From NCBI GenBank assembly GCA_028683435.1, contig JAQUIG010000032.1, positions 1-33,198 of the forward strand: a stretch of DNA of 33,198 bases. Direction: 5' to 3'. A program made the position numbers and the translations under genes. Below, piece after piece: positions 24,861 through 33,198 of this stretch (position 1 is the first letter of the stretch; the number at the start of each line of letters is the position of its first letter). Source of the DNA: Desulfuromonadaceae bacterium. GTDB taxonomy: Bacteria > Desulfobacterota > Desulfuromonadia > Geobacterales > Pseudopelobacteraceae. The notes beneath the pieces are model-generated. The model was not told the origin of the DNA. It searched no databases and saw only the letters and a program-made list of their open reading frames with translations.

Positions 24861-27800
24861 TTATTGTTCTTCTTCACCTTCAAGCAGATCAACATCAAGG
24901 CAGAGGGACTGAAGTTCCTTGATGAGAACGTTGAATGACTCGGGCAAGCCGGGTTCCAGGGTGTGTTTGCCCTTAACGATCGCCTCATACATGCGCGTAC
25001 GTCCGGAAACATCATCCGACTTAACAGTTAGGAATTCCTGCAGGGCATGAGCAGCACCATACGCTTCCATGGCCCACACTTCCATTTCCCCTAGGCGCTG
25101 GCCACCAAACTGTGCCTTGCCGCCAAGTGGCTGCTGGGTTACGAGGCTGTATGGCCCGATCGAGCGGGCATGGATCTTGTCATCAACAAGATGGTGGAGT
25201 TTAAGCATGTACATGACACCAACTGTGACCTTGTTGTCAAACGGTTCGCCCGTACGTCCATCAAACAGAGTGACTTGGCCTGATGAATGAAAATTTGCCT
25301 TCCCGAGCATCGCCTTGATCTGAGCTTCACTTGCACCCTCAAAAACCGGAGTAGCCATCGCTACGCCGCGCTGCAGACGTTTTGCCACTTTGAAAAGTTC
25401 GGCGTGATCGAGACCGTCAATAAAGGCCCCTACATCACCATACACATCTTTCAGATATGCTTTAAGATTTGCTTCTGAGGTATGTTTTTCAAGCATATCC
25501 TCTATTTTCCAGCCGATGCCTTTTGCAGCCCAGCCCAGATGTGTTTCCAGAATCTGGCCGACGTTCATACGTGACGGTACACCAAGCGGGTTCAGGACGA
25601 TCTCGACAGGGCGTCCATCTTCCATGTACGGCATATCTTCTTCAGGTAAAATGCGTGAAACTACACCTTTATTACCGTGGCGGCCGGCCATCTTGTCACC
25701 GACCTGCAGCTTACGCTTGATGGAAATGTAAATCTTGACCATCTTTATTACGCCTGGCGGCAGATCATCACCACGCTTCAATTTCTGAATCTTATCTTCA
25801 AAAACGGTGTTAATCAGGTCGATCTGGCGGTTAAGGGTTTCAATGATCTGGTGCACCTTGTCATCTGTCTCGCTGTCATCGCTTACCGATATACCGCTCC
25901 AGGCTGAACTTGCCAGCTTCTGCAGTGACTCTTCAGTGATCTGACTCCCTTTTGCAAGAACCAGATTACCTTTGCCGTCTTCAAGTTTTACCGCCAGAGT
26001 CTTGCCGACCAACAGCCGTTTCAGTTTACCGAGGGCAGAGTCACGGATAATCCGGATCTCATCCTGCTCATCCTTGCGAAGTTTGTCCTCTTCTGCCTTT
26101 TCGATGAGCTCGGTACGGGAGTCTTTGTCATTTCCCTTGCGGGAAAAAATCTTTGCACCAATGACCGTCCCTTCAACACCTGGAGGTACAGTAAGTGATG
26201 TATCGCGTACGTCGCCTGCTTTTTCACCGAAAATAGCCCGCAGAAGTTTTTCTTCAGGAGAGAGTTGGGTCTCCCCTTTCGGAGTAATCTTACCAACTAG
26301 AATATCTCCAGGTTTTACTTCAGCGCCGATACGAATAATACCTGATTCATCCAGATCCTTGAGGGTTTCTTCTCCAAGGTTCGGAATGTCGGAAGTAATT
26401 TCCTCTTTGCCGAGTTTTGTGTCACGGGCAACGCATTCGAATTCTTCGATATGGATTGAAGTGTAACGGTCGTCCTTTATAAGTTTTTCCGAGATAAGGA
26501 TTGAATCCTCGTAGTTGTACCCGCCCCACGGCATGAAGGCAACGACGATATTCTGCCCAAGGGCTAGTTCACCCATGTCGGTTGATGGACCATCGGCAAT
26601 TACGGCTCCGCGTTTAACCTTGTCGCCAACCTTGACCACCGGCTTGTTGTTGATGCAGGTGTTCTGGTTTGATCGGGCGAACTTGATCAGGTTGTATATA
26701 TCGACACCTGTGCCGTTTTCATCGATTTCATTCTCATCAATCTTCACGACTATTCGTGAAGCATCTACTGATTCAACTTCACCATTGTGTCGGGCAATGA
26801 TTGACACACCGGAATCACGTGCAACGATGCGTTCCATTCCTGTACCGACCAGAGGTGAGTCGGCCCGCAGCAGTGGGACCGCCTGGCGCTGCATGTTAGA
26901 TCCCATCAGGGCCCGGTTGGCGTCATCGTTTTCAAGGAATGGTATCAGAGCGGCGGCTACCGATACCAACTGGATTGGAGCAACGTCCATCAGAGCAATT
27001 TCGTCCCGATGAACAAGAATGAATTCGCCGCTTTTACGTGCGGAGTTGTAATCGTTGACGAAACGCCCGTCAGCGTCGATTTCTGCATTGGCCTGAGCGA
27101 TTGCATGCCCTTCTTCCTCAAGCGCGGAAAAGTAGCGGACTTTGTCAGTCACTTTGCCTTCCTGGACGATGCGGAACGGAGTTTCTACAAAACCGTGATC
27201 ATTGATTCGCGCATAGGTTGACAAGGATGCTATCAGGCCGATGTTCGGCCCTTCAGGGGTTTCAATAGGGCATACACGGCCATAGTGAGTAGGATGAACG
27301 TCGCGGACCTCGAAGCCGGCGCGTTCACGAGTCAGACCACCTGGTCCAAGTGCCGAAAGACGGCGTTTATGGGTGACCTCAGATAGCGGATTGGTCTGAT
27401 CCATGAACTGGGACAATTGCGATGAGCCAAAGAACTCTTTTACAACTGCCGAAACCGGTTTGGAATTGATAAGATCGTGAGGCATGAGGTTCTCTACCTC
27501 CTGCAGACTCATTCGCTCCTTGATGGCCCGCTCCATGCGGACAAGGCCGATCCGGTACTGATTTTCCAGCAATTCGCCGACGGCGCGCACACGGCGATTG
27601 CCCAGATGATCTATGTCATCAATGGCGCCGCGGCCATTTTTGAGCTCGATAAGATATCTGACGATCTCAAGAATGTCATTCTTGACTGCTATTTTTATCT
27701 CGGTATTATACAGATCTTCAAAAATCATCCTGTTACGCCGCAGAGCTTCAATCAGTCTGCGATTCTCATCAAAGCCTCCCTGCTCGATGGCTTCGGAGAG

Positions 27801-29357
27801 CTTCATTGTTGCCTTTGAAAGTCCGAACTGAGCAAACAGGTCCTTCTGGTAAAAATCGTTATCGCGAATAAGATTATTAAGTTCAAGCAACAGCTGATCT
27901 TTGAGCTTGTCCGATGCAGGTTGACCTGTCTCGACTTTTTTGAGAGTCTTGGCAAGATCTGACGGAAGTTTCGTCATCAGATATTGCGAGAAAGGGTCTT
28001 TTGCAGCGGCGAGTCGAGCTATAAGGGATTCGAAACTGGCAACATCTTCACTACTCAACATGCAGGGAGCATTTAAAACCATACAGTCCTGCCAAACCTT
28101 GAGGCCAAGTTTATAATTCAGCTTAAGTCGTCCAACTGCTGAAAGATCATAGCGTTCGGGGTTAAAGAACAGGTTGTCAAAGAGTGCCAATGAACTTTTT
28201 AGAGTAGGTGGATCCCCCGGCCGGAGCCGACGGTATATTTCAATCAATCCCTCGTCACTTGAACTGATCTTATCGATCAGTAAAGTATCGCGAAAAGATG
28301 AAGTAATGTGCAGGTTATCAATATACAGAGCCTTAAAGCTTGCTACTCCGCGTGTTTTGATTTCATCAAAACGATCAAGCGTCACTTCATCATTACATTC
28401 AACAATAATCTCACCGGTATTTGGGTCAACTATGTCAGATGATGCATAACGGCCAATGATGTCTTCAATAGTAGCCGGAACGGTCTTGACGCCACGCTCC
28501 TGCATCTTCTTGATTGAGGACTTGGTGTATTTGCGGTTTGCCTTGACAAGAACTTCGCCCGTAGTTGGGTCGGTTACGTCAATAAAAGTCTTTTGGAGCG
28601 TCAGGAGTTCAGGCTCAATACTTTTAGTAATCGAATCTGGACCGATAAAAATCTCTTCACTCTTGTAATAGTAGTTAAGCAGCTGTTCGACAGAATATCC
28701 CAAAGCCTTGAGGAGGACCGTTGCAGGCATTTTTCTGCGGCGATCAATTCTAACGTATAGAATATCTTTGTGGTCAAATTCAAAATCCAGCCAAGAACCG
28801 CGATAAGGAATCACGCGGGCAGAGTACAATACTTTGCCGCTTGAGTGGGTTTTGCCTTTGTCATGATCAAAAAAGACACCTGGTGAACGGTGCAACTGGC
28901 TTACAATTACCCGCTCGGTTCCGTTGATGATAAAAGTACCGTTATCGGTCATAAGCGGGATTTCGCCGAAGTAGACCTCTTGCTCTTTGATATCCTTGAT
29001 TGCTTTTACAGCAACATCTTTACCGGCATCCCAGATGACAAGACGGACCTTTACCTTCATCGGTGCAGCGTACGTCATGCCTCGCTGATGACATTCGTCA
29101 ACGTCATACTTTGGCTTGTTGAGCGCGTACGATACATACTCGAGAGAAGCGCTTTCACTGAAATCCTTGATCGGGAAGACGCTTCTGAATACGGCTTCAA
29201 GACCTGTATTTAAACGTGATTCAGCCGACACTCCCTGCTGGAGAAAACGTCGATATGAATCTTTCTGAATATCAATCAGATTGGGGATTTCGATTATGTT
29301 CTTTATCTTGGCGAAGTTTTTACGCAAGAGGTGATTATTGGCAATAGAATAAGCCAT
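24861..29357 (-). CDS. rpoB: DNA-directed RNA polymerase subunit beta, with a large extra segment
   Basis: The 1498-residue protein is the beta subunit. The rifampicin-pocket cluster (residues about 644-674, [14 protein letters not shown] then [18 protein letters not shown]) has the wild-type residues at the usual resistance positions. The motif [13 protein letters not shown] near the C-terminal third is normal. The SI1-like segment (about 226-345) and SI2-like segment (after [10 protein letters not shown]) known from proteobacteria are present. The unusual part is residues about 421-556. These add some 130 residues between [11 protein letters not shown] and [18 protein letters not shown], where E. 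coli and, from memory, Geobacter sulfurreducens have about 12-20. An AAGGAG precedes the ATG. Confidence 0.97.
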   Translation of the reverse strand: MAYSIANNHLLRKNFAKIKNIIEIPNLIDIQKDSYRRFLQQGVSAESRLNTGLEAVFRSVFPIKDFSESASLEYVSYALNKPKYDVDECHQRGMTYAAPMKVKVRLVIWDAGKDVAVKAIKDIKEQEVYFGEIPLMTDNGTFIINGTERVIVSQLHRSPGVFFDHDKGKTHSSGKVLYSARVIPYRGSWLDFEFDHKDILYVRIDRRRKMPATVLLKALGYSVEQLLNYYYKSEEIFIGPDSITKSIEPELLTLQKTFIDVTDPTTGEVLVKANRKYTKSSIKKMQERGVKTVPATIEDIIGRYASSDIVDPNTGEIIVECNDEVTLDRFDEIKTRGVASFKALYIDNLHITSSFRDTLLIDKISSSDEGLIEIYRRLRPGDPPTLKSSLALFDNLFFNPERYDLSAVGRLKLNYKLGLKVWQDCMVLNAPCMLSSEDVASFESLIARLAAAKDPFSQYLMTKLPSDLAKTLKKVETGQPASDKLKDQLLLELNNLIRDNDFYQKDLFAQFGLSKATMKLSEAIEQGGFDENRRLIEALRRNRMIFEDLYNTEIKIAVKNDILEIVRYLIELKNGRGAIDDIDHLGNRRVRAVGELLENQYRIGLVRMERAIKERMSLQEVENLMPHDLINSKPVSAVVKEFFGSSQLSQFMDQTNPLSEVTHKRRLSALGPGGLTRERAGFEVRDVHPTHYGRVCPIETPEGPNIGLIASLSTYARINDHGFVETPFRIVQEGKVTDKVRYFSALEEEGHAIAQANAEIDADGRFVNDYNSARKSGEFILVHRDEIALMDVAPIQLVSVAAALIPFLENDDANRALMGSNMQRQAVPLLRADSPLVGTGMERIVARDSGVSIIARHNGEVESVDASRIVVKIDENEIDENGTGVDIYNLIKFARSNQNTCINNKPVVKVGDKVKRGAVIADGPSTDMGELALGQNIVVAFMPWGGYNYEDSILISEKLIKDDRYTSIHIEEFECVARDTKLGKEEITSDIPNLGEETLKDLDESGIIRIGAEVKPGDILVGKITPKGETQLSPEEKLLRAIFGEKAGDVRDTSLTVPPGVEGTVIGAKIFSRKGNDKDSRTELIEKAEEDKLRKDEQDEIRIIRDSALGKLKRLLVGKTLAVKLEDGKGNLVLAKGSQITEESLQKLASSAWSGISVSDDSETDDKVHQIIETLNRQIDLINTVFEDKIQKLKRGDDLPPGVIKMVKIYISIKRKLQVGDKMAGRHGNKGVVSRILPEEDMPYMEDGRPVEIVLNPLGVPSRMNVGQILETHLGWAAKGIGWKIEDMLEKHTSEANLKAYLKDVYGDVGAFIDGLDHAELFKVAKRLQRGVAMATPVFEGASEAQIKAMLGKANFHSSGQVTLFDGRTGEPFDNKVTVGVMYMLKLHHLVDDKIHARSIGPYSLVTQQPLGGKAQFGGQRLGEMEVWAMEAYGAAHALQEFLTVKSDDVSGRTRMYEAIVKGKHTLEPGLPESFNVLIKELQSLCLDVDLLEGEEEQ

Positions 29358-29458
29358 GGCTTCTCCTTTGGCGGGTATCGTAACTGGATTCAGATATATA
29401 GTTCAACTTGCTGAAATACTTGATGTATACGGCAAGTGAAGCATGCCTAAACAGCACA

Positions 29459-29487
29459 AGCCAAGGCCGCTCAGGGCGACCTTGGCT
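29459..29487 (-). other. Hairpin between rplL and rpoB (attenuator position)
   Basis: AGCCAAGG (29459-29466) and CCTTGGCT (29480-29487) pair, with further GC pairs inside. This is the place where many bacteria have a partial terminator or RNase III site lowering rpoB expression relative to rplL. On the minus strand TGTGCTGTTT follows, so termination would be partial at best. Confidence 0.6.
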
Positions 29488-29512
29488 CTCATAAAGAAAA
29501 CAATTCAGGCTG

Positions 29513-29887
29513 CTATTTGATAGTTGCTTCAGCGCCTGCTTCTACAAGCTGTTTAACTGCATCATCAGCTTCCTGCTTGGTAACACCTGTCTTAACGGTG
29601 CCAGGAGCTCCGTCAACCACATCCTTGGCTTCTTTCAGCCCGAGGCTGGTTAAAGCACGGACAACTTTGATGACGTTGATTTTGTTGGCACCGCATGATT
29701 TCAAGATGACATCAAATTCAGTCTGCTCTTCAGCAGCTTCAGCAACAGGGCCGGCAACAGCAGCAGCGGCGGCAGGAGCAGCAGCTGAAACGCCGAATTT
29801 TTCTTCCAGTTCCTTGACGAGCTCAGCAAGGTCAAGAACAGTCATTTTTTCGATAAAGCTGATTACATCTTCTTTAGTGATAGCCAT
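29513..29887 (-). CDS. rplL: 50S ribosomal protein L7/L12
   Basis: The 124-residue acidic protein forms the ribosomal stalk that recruits translation factors. It has the N-terminal dimerisation domain ([17 protein letters not shown]), an alanine-rich hinge ([18 protein letters not shown]) and the factor-binding C-terminal domain ([20 protein letters not shown]). A GGAGG site lies 11 bases ahead of the ATG. It follows rplJ by 50 bases. Confidence 0.98.
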   Translation of the reverse strand: MAITKEDVISFIEKMTVLDLAELVKELEEKFGVSAAAPAAAAAVAGPVAEAAEEQTEFDVILKSCGANKINVIKVVRALTSLGLKEAKDVVDGAPGTVKTGVTKQEADDAVKQLVEAGAEATIK

Positions 29888-29937
29888 TGGGTGAATCCTC
29901 CGAATATGATTTTAGTAATAAAGATAGTTGCTGCAGG

Positions 29938-30462
29938 TTAGTTTGCTGCTTTCTGTACACGGATGGCATCCAGCACGCGTACAAGCGAACCGGGGAGCGC
30001 AGCAAGGACACCAACAAAGTTGGTTGCAGGTGCCTGCATGGATCCGAGCATCTTTGCGATGAGAACCTCACGCGAGGGCAGGTCTGCCAATGCCTGGATC
30101 TGCTTGACGTCAAGCAGTTTGCCACTGAGTACAGCGGCCTTGAGCACGAACTTGCCTTGCGGATCTTTTGCAAATTTGTGCAGTACTTTTGCGGCACTTG
30201 CCGGATCATCATAGCTGATGGCTACGGCGGTTGGACCGGCAAGAAACGGGCTGATGCACTCAATGTCAGTGCCTTTGGCAGCCAGATCAAACAAAGTATT
30301 CTTGAATACTTTGTACTCTACCGACGCAGCCCGAAGTTCATTTCGAAGCGTTGTGGCCTGTCCGACATTCATCCCGCGAAAATCAGCGAGAAAAACGGCC
30401 TTGGCGCGTGTCAGCCGCTCATGCATCTCGGTGACGAGTTCCTGTTTTGTGTTTTTGTTCAA
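29938..30462 (-). CDS. rplJ: 50S ribosomal protein L10
   Basis: The 174-residue protein anchors the L7/L12 dimers to 23S r[24 protein letters not shown] and [17 protein letters not shown] identify it. The first codon is TTG at 30462, with AAGGAGGAAG just upstream; the rare start and the leader upstream both suggest translational control. L10 complexed with L12 binds its own leader in known bacteria, which lies at 30504-30601. The C-terminal helix ends [14 protein letters not shown]. Confidence 0.96.
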   Translation of the reverse strand: MNKNTKQELVTEMHERLTRAKAVFLADFRGMNVGQATTLRNELRAASVEYKVFKNTLFDLAAKGTDIECISPFLAGPTAVAISYDDPASAAKVLHKFAKDPQGKFVLKAAVLSGKLLDVKQIQALADLPSREVLIAKMLGSMQAPATNFVGVLAALPGSLVRVLDAIRVQKAAN

Positions 30463-30503
30463 GCGACTTCCTCCTTTCTTTTGGTATGTGAGGCAGAGCC
30501 CCG

Positions 30504-30601
30504 GCCAAAGTCAGGAACGCAATTTATTGCGGTACCCAAGTCTCGGCAGGTCCAGAATTCGGATTAAGAGCAACGGCGCGCCTGCTGTCTTTGACTTTGG
30601 C
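30504..30601 (-). ncRNA. L10 leader (r-protein autoregulatory RNA)
   Basis: The 152-base gap between rplA and rplJ holds a structured leader. The outer stem pairs GCCAAAGTCA with TGACTTTGGC (10 bases, 30504-30513 with 30592-30601). Inside, GCAGG and CCTGC pair around a kink-turn-like section with AGACAG and CCGAGACTTGGG. This matches the layout of the L10 leader bound by L10(L12)4. It lies 41 bases upstream of the rplJ TTG start. Confidence 0.82.
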
Positions 30602-30614
30602 TAAACTATATGAT

Positions 30615-31316
30615 TTATATCTGCGCGGTTACATCGCTGATATCAAGATTTATGCTGGCTCCCATCGTGGAAGAGAGCGAAATCTTCTTGATGTAAGTAC
30701 CTTTAGCTGCAGCAGGTTTCGCCTTGAGCAACGCTTCTACCAGTGCAAGAAGATTCCCCTTGAGCATGTCAGCATCAAAAGATACTTTGCCGACCGGGGC
30801 ATGAATAATCCCGGCTTTCTCAACACGGAATTCTACTTTACCAGCTTTTGATTCCTTGACAGCCTTGCCCACCTCGAAAGTAACGGTTCCAACTTTCGGG
30901 TTTGGCATGAGGCCACGAGGTCCGAGCAATTTGCCTATTTTACCTACGACACCCATCATGTCGGGCGTTGCAATAGCGGTATCAAAATCAAACCAGCCTG
31001 CTTGAATTTTGGCAACAAGATCATCTGCTCCAACATAATCCGCTCCGGCATCAAGGGCTTCCTTCTCTTTTTCACCCTTTGCAAAAACAAGGACACGGAC
31101 ATCTTTGCCGAGTCCGTTAGGGAGAACGACCGCACCTCGAACCATCTGGTCAGCGTGCCGTGGATCAACACCCAATTTAACGGCTACATCGACAGTCTCA
31201 TTAAATTTTACATAAGCGGTCTGTTTCACAACATCAACGGCAGTCCCAAGTTGATAAACCTTGTTTCTGTCAATCTTTGACATTGCTTCAGAATGTTTCT
31301 TTGCGCTTTTTGACAT
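30615..31316 (-). CDS. rplA: 50S ribosomal protein L1
   Basis: The 233-residue protein is the L1-stalk protein, which binds 23S rRNA and helps release deacylated tRNA. The segment [58 protein letters not shown] and [13 protein letters not shown] are family signatures. AGAGG lies about 10 bases before the ATG. It is co-transcribed with rplK, 44 bases upstream. Confidence 0.98.
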   Translation of the reverse strand: MSKSAKKHSEAMSKIDRNKVYQLGTAVDVVKQTAYVKFNETVDVAVKLGVDPRHADQMVRGAVVLPNGLGKDVRVLVFAKGEKEKEALDAGADYVGADDLVAKIQAGWFDFDTAIATPDMMGVVGKIGKLLGPRGLMPNPKVGTVTFEVGKAVKESKAGKVEFRVEKAGIIHAPVGKVSFDADMLKGNLLALVEALLKAKPAAAKGTYIKKISLSSTMGASINLDISDVTAQI

Positions 31317-31360
31317 GATACAACCTCTCTAGGGATCTTGATTAATATATGGTGTGACGA

Positions 31361-31783
31361 TTAGGCGATATCAACGCCCATTGAGCGGGCAGTACCTTCA
31401 ACGGTTCTCATGGCAGCTTCAAGCGAAGCTGCATTGAGATCAGGCATTTTCTTTGTTGCTATCTCTTTAACCTGAGCCTTGGTGAGTTTGCCGACTTTAG
31501 TTTTGTTTGGCACAGCAGATCCACCCTTAAGGTCGAGAGCTTTCATTATCAATACCGGGACGGGTGGTGTCTTCGTGATGAACGTGAATGATCTGTCGGC
31601 ATACACGGTAATAACAACTGGAGTTATTGTACCCTCATCGGCCTGCGTTTTTGCATTGAATGCCTTGCAGAATTCCATGATGTTGACACCATGCTGACCC
31701 AAGGCAGGTCCGATCGGAGGCGAAGGATTTGCTTTGCCTGCTGGGACCTGTAATTTGATGTAACCGGTTATCTTCTTAGCCAT
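31361..31783 (-). CDS. rplK: 50S ribosomal protein L11
   Basis: The 140-residue protein is part of the GTPase-associated centre of the large subunit. It is recognised by [20 protein letters not shown], then [16 protein letters not shown], and the C-terminal [20 protein letters not shown]. The prolines in PSPPIGP, relevant to thiostrepton binding, are present. An AAAGGAG lies ahead of the ATG. The gap to nusG is 62 bases. Confidence 0.98.
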   Translation of the reverse strand: MAKKITGYIKLQVPAGKANPSPPIGPALGQHGVNIMEFCKAFNAKTQADEGTITPVVITVYADRSFTFITKTPPVPVLIMKALDLKGGSAVPNKTKVGKLTKAQVKEIATKKMPDLNAASLEAAMRTVEGTARSMGVDIA

Positions 31784-31845
31784 AAATGTGCTCCTTTATA
31801 TACAGCGTATGCCTGTCATCCTGCAATAGATGACTGATTGAGTTT

Positions 31846-32373
31846 TTAGTTCTTTTCGACCTGCATGAATTCAAGTTCCACAGGGGTTGCACGTCCGAAA
31901 ATAGTTACGGTTACGCGCAGTTTGCCCTTATCAGGCTTGACATCTTCAACAACTCCTGAAAAGTTAAGAAAAGGACCGTCGATAACCCGTACTGTCTCGC
32001 CAACTTCGAACAGAACTTTGGGGCGGGGCTTTTCTGCCCCCTCTTCCATGCGGCGGGTAATTTTGTTAACCTCTTCATCGGCAATGGGGAAGGGGGTATT
32101 GCCACCGACAAAGCCGGTTACCTTGGCGGTTTCCTTTACGAGATGCCATGTTTCGTCAGTCAACTCCATCTTGACCAGAATATAACCTGGGAAAAATTTT
32201 CTTGAGGAGGTCTTCTTTTCACCTTTTTTGAGTTCAACAACAGTTTCACAAGGGATGAGTATTTCCTCGAAAGAACTTTCCATCCCCTCATTTTTGATGC
32301 TCTCAAGTAAATTTAGACGTACCTTGTTCTCAAAACTTGAATATGTATGTACACCATACCATTTCATGGACAT
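31846..32373 (-). CDS. nusG: Transcription termination/antitermination factor NusG
   Basis: The 175-residue protein links RNA polymerase with Rho or the ribosome. The N-terminal NGN domain begins [17 protein letters not shown] and includes [20 protein letters not shown] and TGFVGG. The C-terminal KOW domain contains [23 protein letters not shown] 32373 is preceded by AAAGGA; the second Met at residue 3 is an alternative. It lies 11 bases after secE. Confidence 0.97.
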   Translation of the reverse strand: MSMKWYGVHTYSSFENKVRLNLLESIKNEGMESSFEEILIPCETVVELKKGEKKTSSRKFFPGYILVKMELTDETWHLVKETAKVTGFVGGNTPFPIADEEVNKITRRMEEGAEKPRPKVLFEVGETVRVIDGPFLNFSGVVEDVKPDKGKLRVTVTIFGRATPVELEFMQVEKN

Positions 32374-32384
32374 AGCTGGATCCT

Positions 32385-32567
32385 TTATCCTAGTATCAGA
32401 CGCAACAGCTTGGCTATAATAAGATCACAAGTACCAAGATAGAATGAAATCAGCACGACAATAAAAATAACAACGCCTGTTGTTGCAAGCGTTTCTTTGC
32501 GTGTTGGCCATGTGACCTTTTCAAGTTCGAGCTTTACTGATTCAAAAAAAGCGATTACTTTTTGCAC
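32385..32567 (-). CDS. secE: Preprotein translocase subunit SecE
   Basis: The 60-residue protein is the single-helix form of SecE that clamps SecY. The amphipathic segment FESVKLELEKVTWPTRKETL is diagnostic, followed by one membrane helix (GVVIFIVVLISFYLG). Translation starts at GTG 32567, since AGGAG lies about 8 bases upstream. A longer upstream frame from 32639 adds a sequence unlike SecE and runs back toward the tRNA, so it is rejected. Confidence 0.95.
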   Translation of the reverse strand: MQKVIAFFESVKLELEKVTWPTRKETLATTGVVIFIVVLISFYLGTCDLIIAKLLRLILG

Positions 32568-32612
32568 GCTATAGCTCCTGACAGTTGAATGTCGGACTGG
32601 TGATCGACTCAA

Positions 32613-32629
32613 AAGCTGATTGTCAGCTT
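32613..32629 (-). other. Short hairpin between tRNA-Trp and secE
   Basis: AAGCTGA (32613-32619) and TCAGCTT (32623-32629) form a 7-base stem with a 3-base loop, 25-41 bases after the tRNA on the minus strand. On the minus strand TTGAG follows, so this could be a weak terminator or a processing signal for tRNA release. Confidence 0.45.
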
Positions 32630-32653
32630 CGTAAAGCAAACTGAATGAACTTA

Positions 32654-32730
32654 TGGCAGGCCAGGAGGGATTCGAACCCCCAACATCCGGTTTTGGAGAC
32701 CGGCGCTCTACCAGTTAGAGCTACTGGCCT
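32654..32730 (-). tRNA. tRNA-Trp (anticodon CCA)
   Basis: On the minus strand the acceptor stem AGGCCAG pairs with CTGGCCT. The anticodon loop is CTCCAAA, giving CCA. The T-loop GGTTCGAATCC is canonical, the discriminator is G, and the terminal CCA is encoded. It lies 24 bases after rpmG and ahead of secE, the common bacterial arrangement, and is probably released from the rpmG-secE transcript. Confidence 0.97.
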
Positions 32731-32754
32731 GTACCGTGCGACAATCGGTTTGGA

Positions 32755-32904
32755 TTATTTGGTTTCTTTGTGAGGAGTGTGCTTGCGACAGAAGCGGCAA
32801 TACTTGCTGAATTCAAGTTTCCCCGGAGTAGTTCTTTTGTTTTTTGTTGTCGTGTAGTTTCTCTGTTTGCACTCAGTGCAGCCAAGTGTAATGATGTCTC
32901 TCAT
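32755..32904 (-). CDS. rpmG: 50S ribosomal protein L33
   Basis: This 49-residue protein begins [20 protein letters not shown] and ends with [13 protein letters not shown]. The two CxxC pairs (CTEC and CRFC) make it the zinc-binding form of L33. An AAGGA lies about 9 bases before ATG 32904. It lies between tuf and tRNA-Trp. Its identity is clear from sequence despite the small size. Confidence 0.96.
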   Translation of the reverse strand: MRDIITLGCTECKQRNYTTTKNKRTTPGKLEFSKYCRFCRKHTPHKETK

Positions 32905-32931
32905 AAATTTGCTTCCTTTTGTATGAAATCT

Positions 32932-32958
32932 GCGGGCAGTGGCAGTTGCCGTGCCCGC
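32932..32958 (-). other. Hairpin between tuf and rpmG
   Basis: GCGGGCA (32932-32938) and TGCCCGC (32952-32958) form a GC-rich stem, with GGCA/TGCC pairing inside. It fills much of the 76-base gap. On the minus strand AGATTTCATAC follows, which is not a clear T run, so termination after tuf would be partial; processing is equally possible. Confidence 0.55.
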
Positions 32959-32980
32959 ATGTGTTCATCTGTATTCATAT

Positions 32981-33198
32981 TTATTCAATAATTGAAGCAA
33001 CAACGCCTGCGCCGACGGTGCGGCCGCCTTCGCGGATGGCGAAACGGAGACCATCGTCCATAGCGATCGGCGTGATCAGCTTGATGGTCATGGCAACGTT
33101 GTCGCCAGGCATAACCATTTCAATTCCGGCCGGAAGTTCTGCCACACCGGTAACGTCTGTGGTGCGGAAGTAGAACTGAGGACGGTAGCCGTTGAAGA
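32981..33198 (-). CDS. tuf: Elongation factor Tu (C-terminal part, cut by the window edge)
   Basis: Only the last 72 codons are present. They read [52 protein letters not shown] and [14 protein letters not shown], which is the beta-barrel domain III of EF-Tu. It delivers aminoacyl-tRNA to the ribosome. The gene continues beyond the right edge. Its stop codon at 32981 is 76 bases before the rpmG start. Confidence 0.97.
   Translation of the reverse strand, partial: FNGYRPQFYFRTTDVTGVAELPAGIEMVMPGDNVAMTIKLITPIAMDDGLRFAIREGGRTVGAGVVASIIE

Noticed and set aside
1-33198. CRISPR array, insertion sequence or prophage
   Set aside because: No regularly spaced repeats, transposase, integrase or phage structural genes are visible on either strand.

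Overview
The window is chromosomal DNA of a Gram-negative bacterium, most likely a deltaproteobacterium of the Geobacter/Desulfuromonadales type. This is inferred from the gene content: an EF-G2-type factor, an MglA-like GTPase and an HDOD signalling protein beside a MaeB-type malic enzyme, and r-protein and RNA polymerase sequences of Geobacter-like character. No plasmid, phage, insertion sequence or CRISPR signature is visible. Nearly all the DNA is coding, and most starts carry a clear Shine-Dalgarno sequence.

Bases 1-4150 hold housekeeping and small-metabolism genes in mixed orientation. These are a beta-hydroxyacid/succinic-semialdehyde-type reductase, endonuclease III (nth), a PHP phosphoesterase, a cytidylate-kinase-like protein with a C-terminal BON domain, and a membrane methyltransferase of the isoprenylcysteine methyltransferase/NnrU class. 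Bases 4180-8961 are a minus-strand cluster read in the order EF-G2, SPOR-domain membrane protein, unknown alpha-helical protein, MglA-like GTPase. Bases 9044-11637 form a cofactor operon (nadC-birA-coaX) behind a good sigma70-type promoter. Bases 11756-12920 encode an HDOD signalling protein whose start overlaps the end of a small upstream gene. A 358-base divergent control region then separates these from maeB, the malic enzyme fused to a phosphotransacetylase-like domain.

Bases 15730-20526 hold an unknown protein with two tandem DUF4388-like domains, tRNA-Cys with its own promoter, a small lipoprotein, yebC, msrA, and a thiolase-like protein in which both catalytic cysteines read as serine. 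From 20598 to the right edge the minus strand carries the classic tuf-rpmG-trnW-secE-nusG-rplK-rplA-rplJ-rplL-rpoB-rpoC block, including an L10 autoregulatory leader and several intercistronic hairpins. RpoB is about 130 residues longer than expected because of an extra helical segment near residues 421-556.

The window is mostly ordinary. The points most worth a second look are the RpoB insertion, the cysteine-less thiolase, the GTPase cluster with its departures from the consensus G motifs, and the unexplained structured DNA upstream of maeB.
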